Assembly (NCBI RefSeq): GCF_007362775.1 | Contig: NZ_CP041692.1 | Location: forward strand, 2,976,001 to 3,040,000 | Length of the DNA stretch: 64,000 bases | Direction: 5' to 3' | Origin: Microlunatus elymi | GTDB taxonomy: Bacteria > Actinomycetota > Actinomycetes > Propionibacteriales > Propionibacteriaceae | In this document: positions 37,076 to 46,555 of the stretch, piece by piece | Layout of the letters: each line of letters begins with the position of its first letter | Position numbering within the stretch: the first letter of the stretch is position 1 | Made by a program: the position numbers and the translations under genes | Notes under the pieces: model-generated | Told to the model about the DNA's origin: nothing | Databases searched by the model: none | What the model saw: only the letters and a program-made list of their open reading frames with translations

Positions 37076-38104
37076 ATGACTCGGCTCGACACCTCGGCCG
37101 GTGGTCCGGTCAGGACAACCACAAAACACCGGCGACGAACCATCATGATCATCGCGGCCTGCTGGCTGTGCCTGAACGGCGTCGTGCTGCTGCTCGGTTC
37201 CGGACACCTTCCCTTTCGGGCGTCCTCGCTGGCCGAGCCACCGACCGCCCAGACCTTGCTGCGGCCCAATCTGATGCTGCTGGAGGTCTTCGGCCTGATG
37301 GTGGTCGTGCGGCTGATGACCCGGCACCGAACCGTTCCCGATCTTGCCGGCAGAGCACCGGACAGATCTCGAGCTGCCCGCGAAACCTTTGCCCTGCTGG
37401 GTTATGGCGTGCTCGCTCAGCTCGGTGGCCTGGTCGTCGGCCGCTCGCTGGGGTGGCATGCCTTCGGCTTCCATCTGGACGGCATGGTGATCAGGACCGG
37501 GCAGCCGGTGGTGCCGGCCGAGGCGATCGGCTGGTCGGTCTACAACCTGATCTGCTATGCGCTGATCCCGTTGATCATCTTTCGACGGCGTTACTCCACA
37601 ACTCAACTCGGCTTGCGATCCAGCGATCGCCGGGCCGATCTGCGGTTGATCGTGGTGATCTTGGTGCTGGAGTCGGCGGTCCAGTTGTTGACCGCATCAC
37701 AGTCAGTTCTTGATCTTGATCCGCGGCAGATCCTGCTCGGCGCTCCGCTCACGTTCGCCCTGTGCTTCGCCGGCACGGTGGCCCCGACGATGATCTTCGT
37801 GTACGCGATCCTGTTGCCGCGCTACCTCAAGCTCACCGGTTCGCTGCCGGCGACGGTGGCACTGGGCGGCCTGACTTACGCCGGACTGCATGTGATGGAC
37901 GGTTGGACGAACTTCGCCACGGCGTCCGACGCCGTCCTGTCACTGCTGTTCGCGATCTTGTTCTACGGCGGACCGGGGATGTTCAAGGCGTACATCACCA
38001 TCCGTACCGCCAACGCCTGGACCCATGTCTGGGCCTACCACGCCATCGCTCCGCACACCCTGCTGGACACCCCGATGTTCGTCCGCATCTTCGGCATCCG
38101 CTGA
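37076..38104 (+). CDS. Multi-pass membrane protein, CPBP-like without clear catalytic motif
   Basis: The 342-residue product has about eight hydrophobic helices. The region GGLTYAGLHVMDGW and the later WAYHAIAPHTLLDTP recall the histidine motifs of CPBP (CAAX-like) intramembrane proteases, but no EExxxR pair is present where it would be expected (TVAPTMIFVYAILLPRYLKL). I therefore leave the function open. The likely transcript is leaderless. It is divergent from the TetR gene, which suggests ligand-induced expression. Confidence 0.65.
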   Translation: MTRLDTSAGGPVRTTTKHRRRTIMIIAACWLCLNGVVLLLGSGHLPFRASSLAEPPTAQTLLRPNLMLLEVFGLMVVVRLMTRHRTVPDLAGRAPDRSRAARETFALLGYGVLAQLGGLVVGRSLGWHAFGFHLDGMVIRTGQPVVPAEAIGWSVYNLICYALIPLIIFRRRYSTTQLGLRSSDRRADLRLIVVILVLESAVQLLTASQSVLDLDPRQILLGAPLTFALCFAGTVAPTMIFVYAILLPRYLKLTGSLPATVALGGLTYAGLHVMDGWTNFATASDAVLSLLFAILFYGGPGMFKAYITIRTANAWTHVWAYHAIAPHTLLDTPMFVRIFGIR

Positions 38105-38109
38105 GCGCG

Positions 38110-40863
38110 TCACAACAGGTGCAGGCCTCTCGCGATGCTCAGGGCCTCGCTGCGGCGGGAAGCACCGAGTTTGCCGTACAGGTTGGAGACGTGGGTCTTC
38201 ACCGTGTTCTCGGAGACGAACAGCTCGGCGCCGATGTCGGCGTAGGTGGCACCCCGGGCCAGCTCACGCAGCACGTCCCGTTCCCGGGCGCTGAGGGTGG
38301 GCCGGACCGGTACCTCGGTGGCGCTCGCCCGTTCCCGGGGGGTCGCGGTCCGCGATGCCGTCCGCACCGTCAGATCGGGTAGTCCGGCGAGGGCGTCGGC
38401 CAGTTCGTCGACCCACGGCAGCGACGTACGCTGCCGCAAGGCTGCGAGCAGGTCCTGCATCGGCGTGCCCTGACGACACCAGCCCATGAAGGGGAGTGCG
38501 TTGCGACGTACGGCCGTCTCGGTCGCCGCTCGGCGCAGCCACTCGAACGCCCGTTCCGATTCGCCCAGTTCGTCCAGCAGCTGGGCCGAACAGACCATCG
38601 CGATCGCCCGGGTGTTACGGGTCCCGGACGCCGAGTCGACACAGGTTTCGAAGGCGTCCACCGCGGCCCGCCGATCGCCGGCCAGGTCGGCGCGGAAGCC
38701 GCTCATCAGTGCGGCCTCGCCGTCCAACCCCAGCCCGCGGAGCTTCGACTCGCCCTGCCGGAGCCAATCGCCGTCGCCGGCCAAACAGGCCAGGCAGCCG
38801 CGCTCGATCAGGGTCACGGCGCGCAGATGCAGCGGCAGTTCGTCGGCTACCGGCAGTGGCAACGGTTGAGCGAGCAACTCCTCGGCCGCCGTCAGCGAGG
38901 TCGCTGAGGCACGAATCCTGGACTCGTAGATCCGGGCCCAGAACAAGGCGCACAGATCCGCCGGGTGCTGCCGTCCGAGCGGCGGTTCGCCGTCGACCGG
39001 ATCACGCAACCAGGCGACGTCGGCCGACCGAGCCAGTCGCACCGCGAGTGCCGCCCGGGTGGAGCTGACCTCGTCCGGTTGGTACGGATGATCCGCGTTG
39101 ATCTCGGCGGCCAGTTCGCCGCAGGTGTGTTCGCGACCCAGCATGTAGTGGGTGAGCGCCAGCATGCTCTTGGCCGCCGCCGTCAGCGGGAACAGCCGGC
39201 TGCTGGTGCGGCACAGCCCGATCGCCGCCGTCAGATTGAGCTCCGCCCGGTCCAGGTCACCGAGCCAGTTCTGGGTGGCCCCGAGTTCGATCAGTAGCAC
39301 GGCCAGTGACGCGGTCCGGGCAACGTCGTTGCGCTCGGCACCGGGTTCGATCCAGGACACCAGCTGCTGACCGGCGGCGACGGCCTGCTGCATCGATTCC
39401 AGCCCGAGCCGCGCGCGCATCAGCCGTGCCGAGGCCGTCTCCACAACGCCTGCCCGATCGGACGCTTCGGCGATGATGCGGTCCAGCCAGTGCCTGGCGG
39501 CATCGACGTCGCCGGCCGCCCAGCGCTCCAAGGCGATCGGGAACCAGGTCCGCGGATCGACGTCCACCAGCTCCGGATGGCGGCGGACGAACCGTGCGAT
39601 GGCCCGGCCCTGTCCGCAGGCCACCATGCTCACGCCGTCGGCCGCGAGCAGTTCGGCCGCCTGCTCGATCCGATTGATCAGCACCAGCCGCTCGAAGGCC
39701 CGGTCGGTGATGTCCCGGGCCAGATCGAGAGAGACCGCGCGGGCCACCGTGCCACGTGCCTGTTCCACGTCGACGCCGCCGACGGCCAGCCGACGGCGTA
39801 CGACCTCGGCCAGCAGCGGGTGGATCCGATACCAGGCGTTGTCCAGCGCGTCGTCCGAGGACGCGGCCGTGCCGGCCGGCCGGCTGACCCGGGTGACCAA
39901 CAATCCGTCGGCGGCCAGGTCGGCCATCAGTTCGCCGGCGCGCTGATCGCGCGACAGGTGGCACGCCGTCTCGCCGCTGACCAGCCGTTCACCGGCAACA
40001 CAGAGCAACAGATGCCGTTGACGCGTTGACAGCGAGGACAGCACCTCGCTGGCCGCACGATCGGCGAATCGGGCGTCGCCGCGGGCGAACTGGTGAGCTG
40101 CCTCGAGCGGATCGGGCATGGTCCGGACTGCGCGGGCAGCGAGTACGACCGCCGCACACCAGCCGTCGGCGCGACCGATGATCGCGCGGGCGACCTCGGC
40201 GTCGGAGGTGCCGGCATGCTGGCTGATCAAGGACGTCGCCTCGTCGTCGTTGAGCCGCAGCGCGTCGCCGCGCAGGATCGTCAGGTCGCCCATCAACTCC
40301 GGCACCAGGCTGGTCTGCAGCAGGTCCCACCGACTGAGCAACATGATGCGCAAGGAACCTGGGTCGCGATTGAGCCGATCCTCGATCAGCCGGACACCGG
40401 CCGACGGAAGCTTCTGCGCCTCGTCGATGACCACCAGGGTCGGTGGTTGATCCGATCGGGTCGCCGATCGCATCGCCACCGTCGAGATCTCGTCGGCGCC
40501 CTCGGTCTGCCGCAGACCGGCCAATCCGCGATCGATCACCGCTGCCAGTCGCTGCGGACCCCAGCTGAGCCCGCCGTCGATCCAGATGACCTGTGACGGA
40601 GCCCGCGAATCCTCCGCGACACCAGAATCCTCAACCGTTCCGAACCGGCGCCGGACCCAGCCGGCGACGCCCAGGGTCTTGCCGGATCCGCCCGGCGCGA
40701 CCAGCACGGTGACCGCGGACTCGCTTGCCCGGTCGAGTTGCTGCCAGAGGAAGTCGCGGGGCACATAGGCACGCGGCAGGCGCGGCGGCGTCCCCGGCTC
40801 CAGTCGGAGACTGTGGCTGAAATGTACCGAGTCCGCCCCGAGCGGGTCCGGGTCGAAAGTCAT
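38110..40863 (-). CDS. Large MalT-like LuxR-family regulator
   Basis: The 917-residue product has an N-terminal STAND ATPase with Walker A APGGSGKT (56-63) and a QVIWIDGG / PTLVVIDEAQKL Walker B region, a long helical TPR-like middle and a C-terminal LuxR HTH (LSARERDVLRELARGATYAD and ENTVKTHVSNLYGKLGASRR, about 853-905). It should act as an ATP- and ligand-dependent activator. ATG 40863 has GGGGGA eight bases upstream. It marks the left edge of the SulP block and has a counterpart, also minus strand, at the right edge. Confidence 0.88.
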   Translation of the reverse strand: MTFDPDPLGADSVHFSHSLRLEPGTPPRLPRAYVPRDFLWQQLDRASESAVTVLVAPGGSGKTLGVAGWVRRRFGTVEDSGVAEDSRAPSQVIWIDGGLSWGPQRLAAVIDRGLAGLRQTEGADEISTVAMRSATRSDQPPTLVVIDEAQKLPSAGVRLIEDRLNRDPGSLRIMLLSRWDLLQTSLVPELMGDLTILRGDALRLNDDEATSLISQHAGTSDAEVARAIIGRADGWCAAVVLAARAVRTMPDPLEAAHQFARGDARFADRAASEVLSSLSTRQRHLLLCVAGERLVSGETACHLSRDQRAGELMADLAADGLLVTRVSRPAGTAASSDDALDNAWYRIHPLLAEVVRRRLAVGGVDVEQARGTVARAVSLDLARDITDRAFERLVLINRIEQAAELLAADGVSMVACGQGRAIARFVRRHPELVDVDPRTWFPIALERWAAGDVDAARHWLDRIIAEASDRAGVVETASARLMRARLGLESMQQAVAAGQQLVSWIEPGAERNDVARTASLAVLLIELGATQNWLGDLDRAELNLTAAIGLCRTSSRLFPLTAAAKSMLALTHYMLGREHTCGELAAEINADHPYQPDEVSSTRAALAVRLARSADVAWLRDPVDGEPPLGRQHPADLCALFWARIYESRIRASATSLTAAEELLAQPLPLPVADELPLHLRAVTLIERGCLACLAGDGDWLRQGESKLRGLGLDGEAALMSGFRADLAGDRRAAVDAFETCVDSASGTRNTRAIAMVCSAQLLDELGESERAFEWLRRAATETAVRRNALPFMGWCRQGTPMQDLLAALRQRTSLPWVDELADALAGLPDLTVRTASRTATPRERASATEVPVRPTLSARERDVLRELARGATYADIGAELFVSENTVKTHVSNLYGKLGASRRSEALSIARGLHLL

Positions 40864-41115
40864 TCGGATTTCCCCCGTTTCATCGGGCCGCCGCATCAGA
40901 TCGTGCTGCCGGTAACGGGACAAGAGAATTGGCCACCAGGCGAGTCGACAGCCTGATCTGCATGGCCGGGGACATGGTTCAGACTATAAAGCAGGCGGCC
41001 CGGAATGGCTTGGGAGCCCGCTGCCTACGGCAAGACTCGAATCGTCCGTACTGGGTGAAAGTGCCCACGACATTTCTGTTTGTGTACGGGTATTTCGGCC
41101 CTTGCGCTGCAATGT
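40864..41115. other. Intergenic region between LuxR and SulP genes
   Basis: These 252 bases hold no convincing gene, RNA or terminator. A stretch at 41030-41052 with CTCGAAT vaguely recalls a tRNA T-loop, but no full tRNA fold could be built. Confidence 0.4.
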
Positions 41116-42909
41116 TTATCCTGCGTCGCGCTGTTGGTCCTCGGCCGCGGCGTCGGTCAGTTGCTGGGCCGGACCGCCCGCAGCGGCCAACCGGATCGCG
41201 GCGTCGACAGTGGGCACGACCAGGCCGCTGCGTTCGGTTTGGGTGAACCACTGCGACCGCGACATCGTCGCCCGGACTTGTGCCCCGAGGCCGGCCAGGA
41301 TCAGCGTGCTGCCGTCCCGTTCGAGATCCTCGGCGACATCACGGAGGATGTCCACCATCGGCACCGTGACGGCATGGACGGCCACGCACTCCAGCACCAC
41401 CCACCGGATGTCGTCCGAGGTCCGAGCAGCCCGCAGGATCGCATCGGCGGTGATCTGGGTGTTGCCGGCGTACAGCGCACCGTCGAGATGAAGCAGCACG
41501 ACCTCCGGCGGCACTCGCCTCTGATGATCATCCTCGGGCTGGTCGGGCGGCTCGGTGATCGTCCAGCCCCCGTTCGCGGCGGGATAGAGCGGCCGGACTC
41601 GGGCGCGGTTCACCTGACGCACCACCAGTGCCAGGGTGAGGATGACACCGACCGCGACCCCGAGCAGCATGCCGCCGGTCAGCCCGATCGCGCCGACCAC
41701 GATCGCCACCCACAACTCTGCCTTGTCGATGCGGGCGTACCGGAAGAAGTCGGCCGGACTGAGCAGCCCGATCACCGCCACGATCACCATCGCGGCCAGG
41801 ATCGCCTTGGGCAGATCGTCCAGCAGCGGCGCCAGGAACAACGCGACCAAGATCGCCAGCGCAGCGGTGATCAATTGGGCCAGCTGGGTGCGCGCGCCCG
41901 CCCGGAGATTGACCGCCGACTGGGAGAAGCCCCCGGCCGGTGGCAACGACTGCGTCAGCCCGCCGCCCAGCGAGGCCACCCCGGTGGCCGTCAACTCCTG
42001 GCCGACGTTGATCTGCGGCTCGTCGCGGCGCCGATTCGTGCGCGCGACCAGAACGGTCTCCATGAAGGCCATCACCGCAATGGCCATCGCGCCCGGCATC
42101 AGACTGACGACGTCTCCGGGCACCGGGATCGACGGCGTCGGCAGGCCTGTCGGTACGTGGTCGATCAGGATCAGGCCGTGTCCGTCGCTGCGGTCGGCGA
42201 TCGAGGTGGTGGCCACCAACAGGATGCCGGCCGCCACAACAACCAGCGGACCGGGCACCGTCGGTGCCAGCCGACGCAGCAGGAGCAGTACGGCGATGGC
42301 CGCCGCGGCGACCAGCACCGTGGTCAGGTCGGCCTGGGGCAGGTGATCGATCGCGTGGGCGACCTTGCCGAAGAAGCCGCTGTCGCTCGGCGGCGAGGCG
42401 ATGCCGAGCAGCGCCGGCAACTGACTGGCGGCCACCGTGAGCCCGACACCGACTCGGATGCCGGTCAGGGTGGCCGGGGAGATCATCTCGATCAGCGAAC
42501 CGAGCCGCAGCAGCCGCATCAACAGCAGGCAGATGCCCACCATGAAGGTCAGCGTGAACGCCGCCCGCTGCAGGTCCTCGGCCGAACGATGGGCCGCGTC
42601 CGGCAATCCGGCGATGGTGCTGGCGACCAGCACCGCGATGGTCGAGGTGGTGGAGACGCTGAGCGCCCGGGCGCCACCGAGCAGGGCGTAGATGATCATC
42701 GGCGCCATGCAGGTGTACAGACCGATCTGCACCGGCAGCCCGGCGATCGTGGAGTACGCCATGGCTTGCGGGATGACGACCGTTCCGGCCGCCAGGCCGC
42801 CGATCACGTCGCCGCGGAGCCAGCGCCTCTGGTAGCCCCGTACCGAGGGCAGAAGCCAGGACATCGGCGCCACGGACCGGGACACGGAACCGGTGTCAGG
42901 ATTGGCCAC
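41116..42909 (-). CDS. SulP-family anion permease with STAS domain (first of three)
   Basis: The 597-residue product has the SulP transport domain (GDVIGGLAAGTVVIPQAMAY at the start, about 12 helices) and a C-terminal STAS domain (PEVVLLHLDGALYAGNTQI..., about 465-570). SulP proteins move sulfate, bicarbonate or other anions; the substrate cannot be read from sequence. A perfect CTCACCCG-tct-CGGGTGAG palindrome lies 34 bases upstream of its start. Confidence 0.88.
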   Translation of the reverse strand: MANPDTGSVSRSVAPMSWLLPSVRGYQRRWLRGDVIGGLAAGTVVIPQAMAYSTIAGLPVQIGLYTCMAPMIIYALLGGARALSVSTTSTIAVLVASTIAGLPDAAHRSAEDLQRAAFTLTFMVGICLLLMRLLRLGSLIEMISPATLTGIRVGVGLTVAASQLPALLGIASPPSDSGFFGKVAHAIDHLPQADLTTVLVAAAAIAVLLLLRRLAPTVPGPLVVVAAGILLVATTSIADRSDGHGLILIDHVPTGLPTPSIPVPGDVVSLMPGAMAIAVMAFMETVLVARTNRRRDEPQINVGQELTATGVASLGGGLTQSLPPAGGFSQSAVNLRAGARTQLAQLITAALAILVALFLAPLLDDLPKAILAAMVIVAVIGLLSPADFFRYARIDKAELWVAIVVGAIGLTGGMLLGVAVGVILTLALVVRQVNRARVRPLYPAANGGWTITEPPDQPEDDHQRRVPPEVVLLHLDGALYAGNTQITADAILRAARTSDDIRWVVLECVAVHAVTVPMVDILRDVAEDLERDGSTLILAGLGAQVRATMSRSQWFTQTERSGLVVPTVDAAIRLAAAGGPAQQLTDAAAEDQQRDAG

Positions 42910-42942
42910 ACCTCAGCACACAGCATCGACCGGCTCGCCAAC

Positions 42943-42961
42943 CTCACCCGTCTCGGGTGAG
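42943..42961. promoter_or_regulatory. Palindromic operator site 1 (TCACCCG-N3-CGGGTGA)
   Basis: CTCACCCGTCTCGGGTGAG is a perfect dyad with 8-bp arms and a 3-base centre, 34-52 bases upstream of the minus-strand SulP gene start. Three other sites with the same 7-3-7 plan occur at 43944, 48749 and 48870. Confidence 0.65.
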
Positions 42962-42998
42962 ACCGCCGAAGAGGTACCAGGATCGGGCCGGAACGGCC

Positions 42999-43193
42999 TT
43001 ACTTCAGGAAGTGATCGAGCAGCTTCATGATCGCATAGGCGGCACCGCCGAAGACGCCGGCGACGACGGCCAAGGTGATGGCGATCGCGAGCAGCCCTTC
43101 AAGAGTGGTGACGGCTGCCCGCGGACCCGGACGATACCGGCGAGACTCCGGACGGAGTGGCTGCCCGTCATCGGTGCTCGAAACCTGTGACAT
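42999..43193 (-). CDS. Single-span membrane peptide
   Basis: The 64-residue product has a hydrophilic, Arg/Pro-rich N-terminal half and one membrane helix (LLAIAITLAVVAGVFGGAAYAIM, about 34-56). No family recognised. Its size and place between the DUF1269 and SulP genes on the same strand make it plausible, but coding evidence is limited. Confidence 0.55.
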   Translation of the reverse strand: MSQVSSTDDGQPLRPESRRYRPGPRAAVTTLEGLLAIAITLAVVAGVFGGAAYAIMKLLDHFLK

Positions 43194-43327
43194 CGCGAAT
43201 TACCCCTTCCTGGTCGTGGCCGCTTCGGTGTCTGCTACCGCACAGCTGATCTTGTCCCGGACTTCTGATCTTGGCCCGGCGTTGGCTCAACCGGATTCAG
43301 ACCAAGTCAATTGTTGCCGAAATGACA

Positions 43328-43361
43328 AGATCGCCGGCCGAGTTTCCTCGACCGGCGATCT
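43328..43361. terminator. Terminator hairpin after the DUF1269 gene
   Basis: AGATCGCCGG-C-CGAG (43328-43342) pairs with CTCG-A-CCGGCGATCT (43347-43361) around a four-base loop, with one mismatch. It lies 18 bases past the minus-strand stop and is followed there by TTGTCATTT. Confidence 0.7.
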
Positions 43362-43378
43362 CATCGTTCAGGGGCAAC

Positions 43379-43873
43379 TCAGTCCTGGAAGACCTGCCGC
43401 AGCGCGGCTTCCTGCTCGTCGCTCATGTTGGTGAAGATCAGGTCGGTCGGAGCATGTCCGGCGAAAGCGTCTTTCACCTTGTCCATCACGGCATCCGAGC
43501 TCATCACGAACAGCGCGGAGGTGCCGGGGGTGATCTGATCACGGACGCGATTGATGAAGCCGTCGTCGATGCCGACGTCGGTCAAGGCGCCGCTGAGTGC
43601 ACCGGTAGCGGCGCCGATCGCGGCACCCAACAGCGGTACAAAGAAGATCAACCCGAACAGCAGCCCCCAGAAGGTGCCGCCCAGTGCACCGGCACCCTTG
43701 GTCGAGTTGAGCTGCCGCGTCTTCGGCTTCTTGGCGCCCGGCTCCCAGGAGACGGTCGCCGCGTCGTGCAGGGTGATCAGGTTCTCCCGCGCGAGCTGCT
43801 TCAGGGTCTCCTCGGCCTGGTCGGCGCCCTCCGGCGTGTCGAACTTCCACGCGGTCAATGTGGCTTGTGCCAT
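43379..43873 (-). CDS. DUF1269 family membrane-associated protein
   Basis: The 164-residue product has an alpha/beta N-terminal domain (AQATLTAWKFDTPEGADQAEETL), a glycine-zipper hydrophobic stretch (about 62-95, WGLLFGLIFFVPLLGAAIGAA and ATGALSGAL) and a C-terminal domain (TSALFVMSSDAVMDKVKDAF). DUF1269 proteins are common in stress-related actinobacterial clusters; function is not established. Operator site 2 lies about 70 bases upstream, and a terminator follows. Confidence 0.85.
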   Translation of the reverse strand: MAQATLTAWKFDTPEGADQAEETLKQLARENLITLHDAATVSWEPGAKKPKTRQLNSTKGAGALGGTFWGLLFGLIFFVPLLGAAIGAATGALSGALTDVGIDDGFINRVRDQITPGTSALFVMSSDAVMDKVKDAFAGHAPTDLIFTNMSDEQEAALRQVFQD

Positions 43874-43943
43874 GGGTTCTCCCTCATTCGAACGAACATC
43901 GGACTGGAGGTCCCATCCTGACCAGCCAACCGCCGTAGGCGGG

Positions 43944-43960
43944 TCACCCGTTCTCGGTGA
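43944..43960. promoter_or_regulatory. Operator site 2, degenerate
   Basis: TCACCCG-ttc-TCGGTGA matches the 7-3-7 palindrome with two mismatches in the right half. It is about 71 bases upstream of the DUF1269 start. Confidence 0.5.
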
Positions 43961-44033
43961 ACCGACGTTCGGCCGACGCCGCCACTCAGGCTCAGGCTCA
44001 GGTTCGGGATCAGTCGGGCCGGGCTCGGCCGAT

Positions 44034-45710
44034 TCAGGACTTCGCGGTCAGCTCGCTGGCGTGCTTCCACGCGTCGTCGAGTGCACGGGTGACGTCCGCG
44101 CCCGCCGGGAACAGGTTGTCCGCGCCGATCCGCCGCTCCAGTCCGACCCGCCGGATCGCATCGACGACGCCCGAAGCGATGCCGGTCAGGATCAACGTGT
44201 TGCCGGTGTCGGCCAGTTGCTGGTGGTAATCGTCCAGGGCGCGCAGGCCGGTGTCCTCGATGGTGGGGATGTCGCGGATCCGCAGGATCACCACCGCGCC
44301 CGTCGCTCCGTCGGGCTGCGGCAGCCTGCGGGTCAGCCGCGGCACCTCGGCGAAGAAACGCCAGTGCGCCAGGTCGATGATCAGGATCTGACCCGAGGTC
44401 AGCTTGTCCGGGGAGTCGTGTTCGCTCCAGTAGCCGTCATCACTGCGTCTGAGCTCCTTCAGCGAGCCCGCCCGCGAGGAGGAGGCGATGAAGATCAACA
44501 GCGACAGCCCGGCGCCGAGGAAGATCGTCCACTGCAGCGGGATGAAGAGTGCGGCGGCGAAGGTCAGCACCATCGCCGCGGTGGATCCCCAGTTGCTGCG
44601 GAAGGCCAGCAGCGCATTGCCGGCCCGGCCGACGATGAGCTCGCCGGCGATGACGAACAGCAGCGCGGCGATCACCGACAGCGGAACCTTCTCGGCGACG
44701 CTGCCGAACAGCAGCACCATCACGCCCAGCCAGAGGGTGGCGAAGATGCCGCCCCAGCGGGACTTTGCGCCGCCGCCGACCGAGACACCGGTACGCGACA
44801 GCGAACCGCCGGTCGGCATCGACTGGAAGAACGAGCCCGCGATGTTGCCGAGGCCCTGGCCGATGAAGTCACGATTGGCCGAGGCCCGGGATCCGTCCGG
44901 GTTGGGGTAGGCGGAGCTGATCCCGGCGCCCTGGACCAGCGCCACGATCGCGACCGATAGCGAACCCAACGCCAGCTCCGGCACGTCACCGAAGGCGGGC
45001 AGGTCGGGATGAGGCAGCCCGCTGGGGATCTTGGCGATGTCGGCGACCGTGGCCACCGACTTCAGCTGCAACACTGCGACAGCCACCGTCATGATCACCA
45101 GCACGATCACCGGGGCGAGTTTGGCGACCGGTTTGATGCGTTTGCCGATCAGCATCAGCGCCATGGTGATCAGCGCGATCAAGGTGGTGGTGAGATCCCA
45201 GTCGCCGATGTGGGCGAACCAGTTCACCAGCTCGCTGATCTTGTTCGAGCCCTTCGGGTCGTAGCCGGAGAAGTCGCCGATCTCGCCGATGATGATCAAC
45301 ACGGCGGCACCGGCGACGAAGCCGGTCATCACCGCGTTGGAGACGAAACTGACCAGGCTGCCCAGCCGCAACAGCCCGAGGACGAACATGATCGCGCCGG
45401 TCAGCAACGTGATCGTGAAGAGTGCGCCGGGCATGTCGCCCTTGTCGATGCCGGCCACCTGCAGGACGCTGCCGGTCGACAGCGCGATCGCGCTGGTCAG
45501 CGTGGACACCATCAGCACCGTGCCGGTGCTCAGCGAAGCCACCAGCGTCGCGACCAGGCCCGAGTACAGGCCGTACAGCGGGTTCACCCCGGCCAACTGC
45601 GCGTACGCCATCCCCTCGGGGATCGAGAACACGCCGGTGACGAATCCGGCCATCGCGCCGGAGGCGATGGTGTTCGGTTCCAACCCGTTGATCGGCACGC
45701 GTTTCAGCAC
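44034..45710 (-). CDS. SulP-family anion permease with STAS domain (second of three)
   Basis: The 558-residue product starts IASGAMAGFVTGVFSIPEGMAYAQLAGV, has the SulP helices with PTGGSLSRTGVSVGGGAKSR, and a C-terminal STAS domain (ILIIDLAHWRFFAEVPRL and VVILRIRDIPTIEDTGL) to residue 540. Substrate unknown. It differs strongly from the first copy and resembles the third more in overall plan. No 7-3-7 operator was found just upstream. Confidence 0.88.
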   Translation of the reverse strand: MLKRVPINGLEPNTIASGAMAGFVTGVFSIPEGMAYAQLAGVNPLYGLYSGLVATLVASLSTGTVLMVSTLTSAIALSTGSVLQVAGIDKGDMPGALFTITLLTGAIMFVLGLLRLGSLVSFVSNAVMTGFVAGAAVLIIIGEIGDFSGYDPKGSNKISELVNWFAHIGDWDLTTTLIALITMALMLIGKRIKPVAKLAPVIVLVIMTVAVAVLQLKSVATVADIAKIPSGLPHPDLPAFGDVPELALGSLSVAIVALVQGAGISSAYPNPDGSRASANRDFIGQGLGNIAGSFFQSMPTGGSLSRTGVSVGGGAKSRWGGIFATLWLGVMVLLFGSVAEKVPLSVIAALLFVIAGELIVGRAGNALLAFRSNWGSTAAMVLTFAAALFIPLQWTIFLGAGLSLLIFIASSSRAGSLKELRRSDDGYWSEHDSPDKLTSGQILIIDLAHWRFFAEVPRLTRRLPQPDGATGAVVILRIRDIPTIEDTGLRALDDYHQQLADTGNTLILTGIASGVVDAIRRVGLERRIGADNLFPAGADVTRALDDAWKHASELTAKS

Positions 45711-45788
45711 GGCGGCGACGCTAACATGATGGACTCCCGGCGGGCTGGCACAAATCGGGGGATGCCGTGATCAGCTCGGTCACTGCTG

Positions 45789-46364
45789 TCACTCCTTGAC
45801 GGCGGCCTTCTGGTTCTTGCGGCGCGAGGTCTGGTACTGCACGCCGTGGCCGATCACCGTCAGCACGATCCAGCCGACGGCCAGGATGATCGCGCCGAGG
45901 GCGGACTCCGGCCGCCACAGGTTGCGGAAGAAGTCGGGCCCGATCCGGCCCAGACCGGACAGCACCAACGCGGCGCCGGCGAAGGCGGTGGCCCAGCGCA
46001 GGAAACGGCGCCGCCAGTGGTTGGCGAGGAAGCCGCCGATCAGCCCGGCGATCGGCACCACGATCACCGCCAGCAGCCAGCCGGAGCCGGGGCCGTTGAA
46101 CAGGACGAAGGCCTTGGCACCGATGATCGCGCCGGCGCAGACGCCGCCGATGAAGAACAGGAAGTGGGTCATCAGCATCGTGCAGATCAGAGCCGCCGCG
46201 GCGCCGGCGCAGGCGACGACGACGGTCCAGGTCGAGCTGGCACCGAGCGCGTCGGCGAGCAGCCAGGCGGCACCGAAGCCGGCCAGTGCGATTCCCAGCC
46301 GGATCGAGACGACGCCGAAGAAGCACAGCGCCAGACCGATGACCAGCAACACGATTCCCGACAT
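45789..46364 (-). CDS. DUF4203-like multi-pass membrane protein
   Basis: The 191-residue product has about six helices (GIVLLVIGLALCFFGVVSIRL, WTVVVACAGAAAALICTMLM, FLFFIGGVCAGAIIGAKAF, LLAVIVVPIAGLIGGFLAN and others) and a basic tail (QTSRRKNQKAAVKE). The spacing of helices and Gly-rich faces resembles DUF4203 / TM7SF3-like proteins. ATG 46364 with AAAGAG upstream is preferred over a longer frame that lacks signal features. Function unknown. Confidence 0.7.
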   Translation of the reverse strand: MSGIVLLVIGLALCFFGVVSIRLGIALAGFGAAWLLADALGASSTWTVVVACAGAAAALICTMLMTHFLFFIGGVCAGAIIGAKAFVLFNGPGSGWLLAVIVVPIAGLIGGFLANHWRRRFLRWATAFAGAALVLSGLGRIGPDFFRNLWRPESALGAIILAVGWIVLTVIGHGVQYQTSRRKNQKAAVKE

Positions 46365-46555
46365 CTGAACTCTTTCGACGTGACGGACAGCAGTGATGCA
46401 CACCGCGCAGCGCCAGCATTCGTGCCGTGGCGCCGCGCCGCTTCGCCCGATTCCGGTGAGGGCGGCGAGGTACGCCGAACCGTAGCGTGATTCTGAGCCG
46501 GTGTTGAGATCCGGCCGAGGTTGATCTTGCGCGAGTCGAGTCCTGGGAGGAACGA

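Noticed and set aside
40985-41055. tRNA-like stretch with CTCGAAT
   Set aside because: No acceptor pairing, no D-arm consensus and no anticodon stem could be built on either strand.
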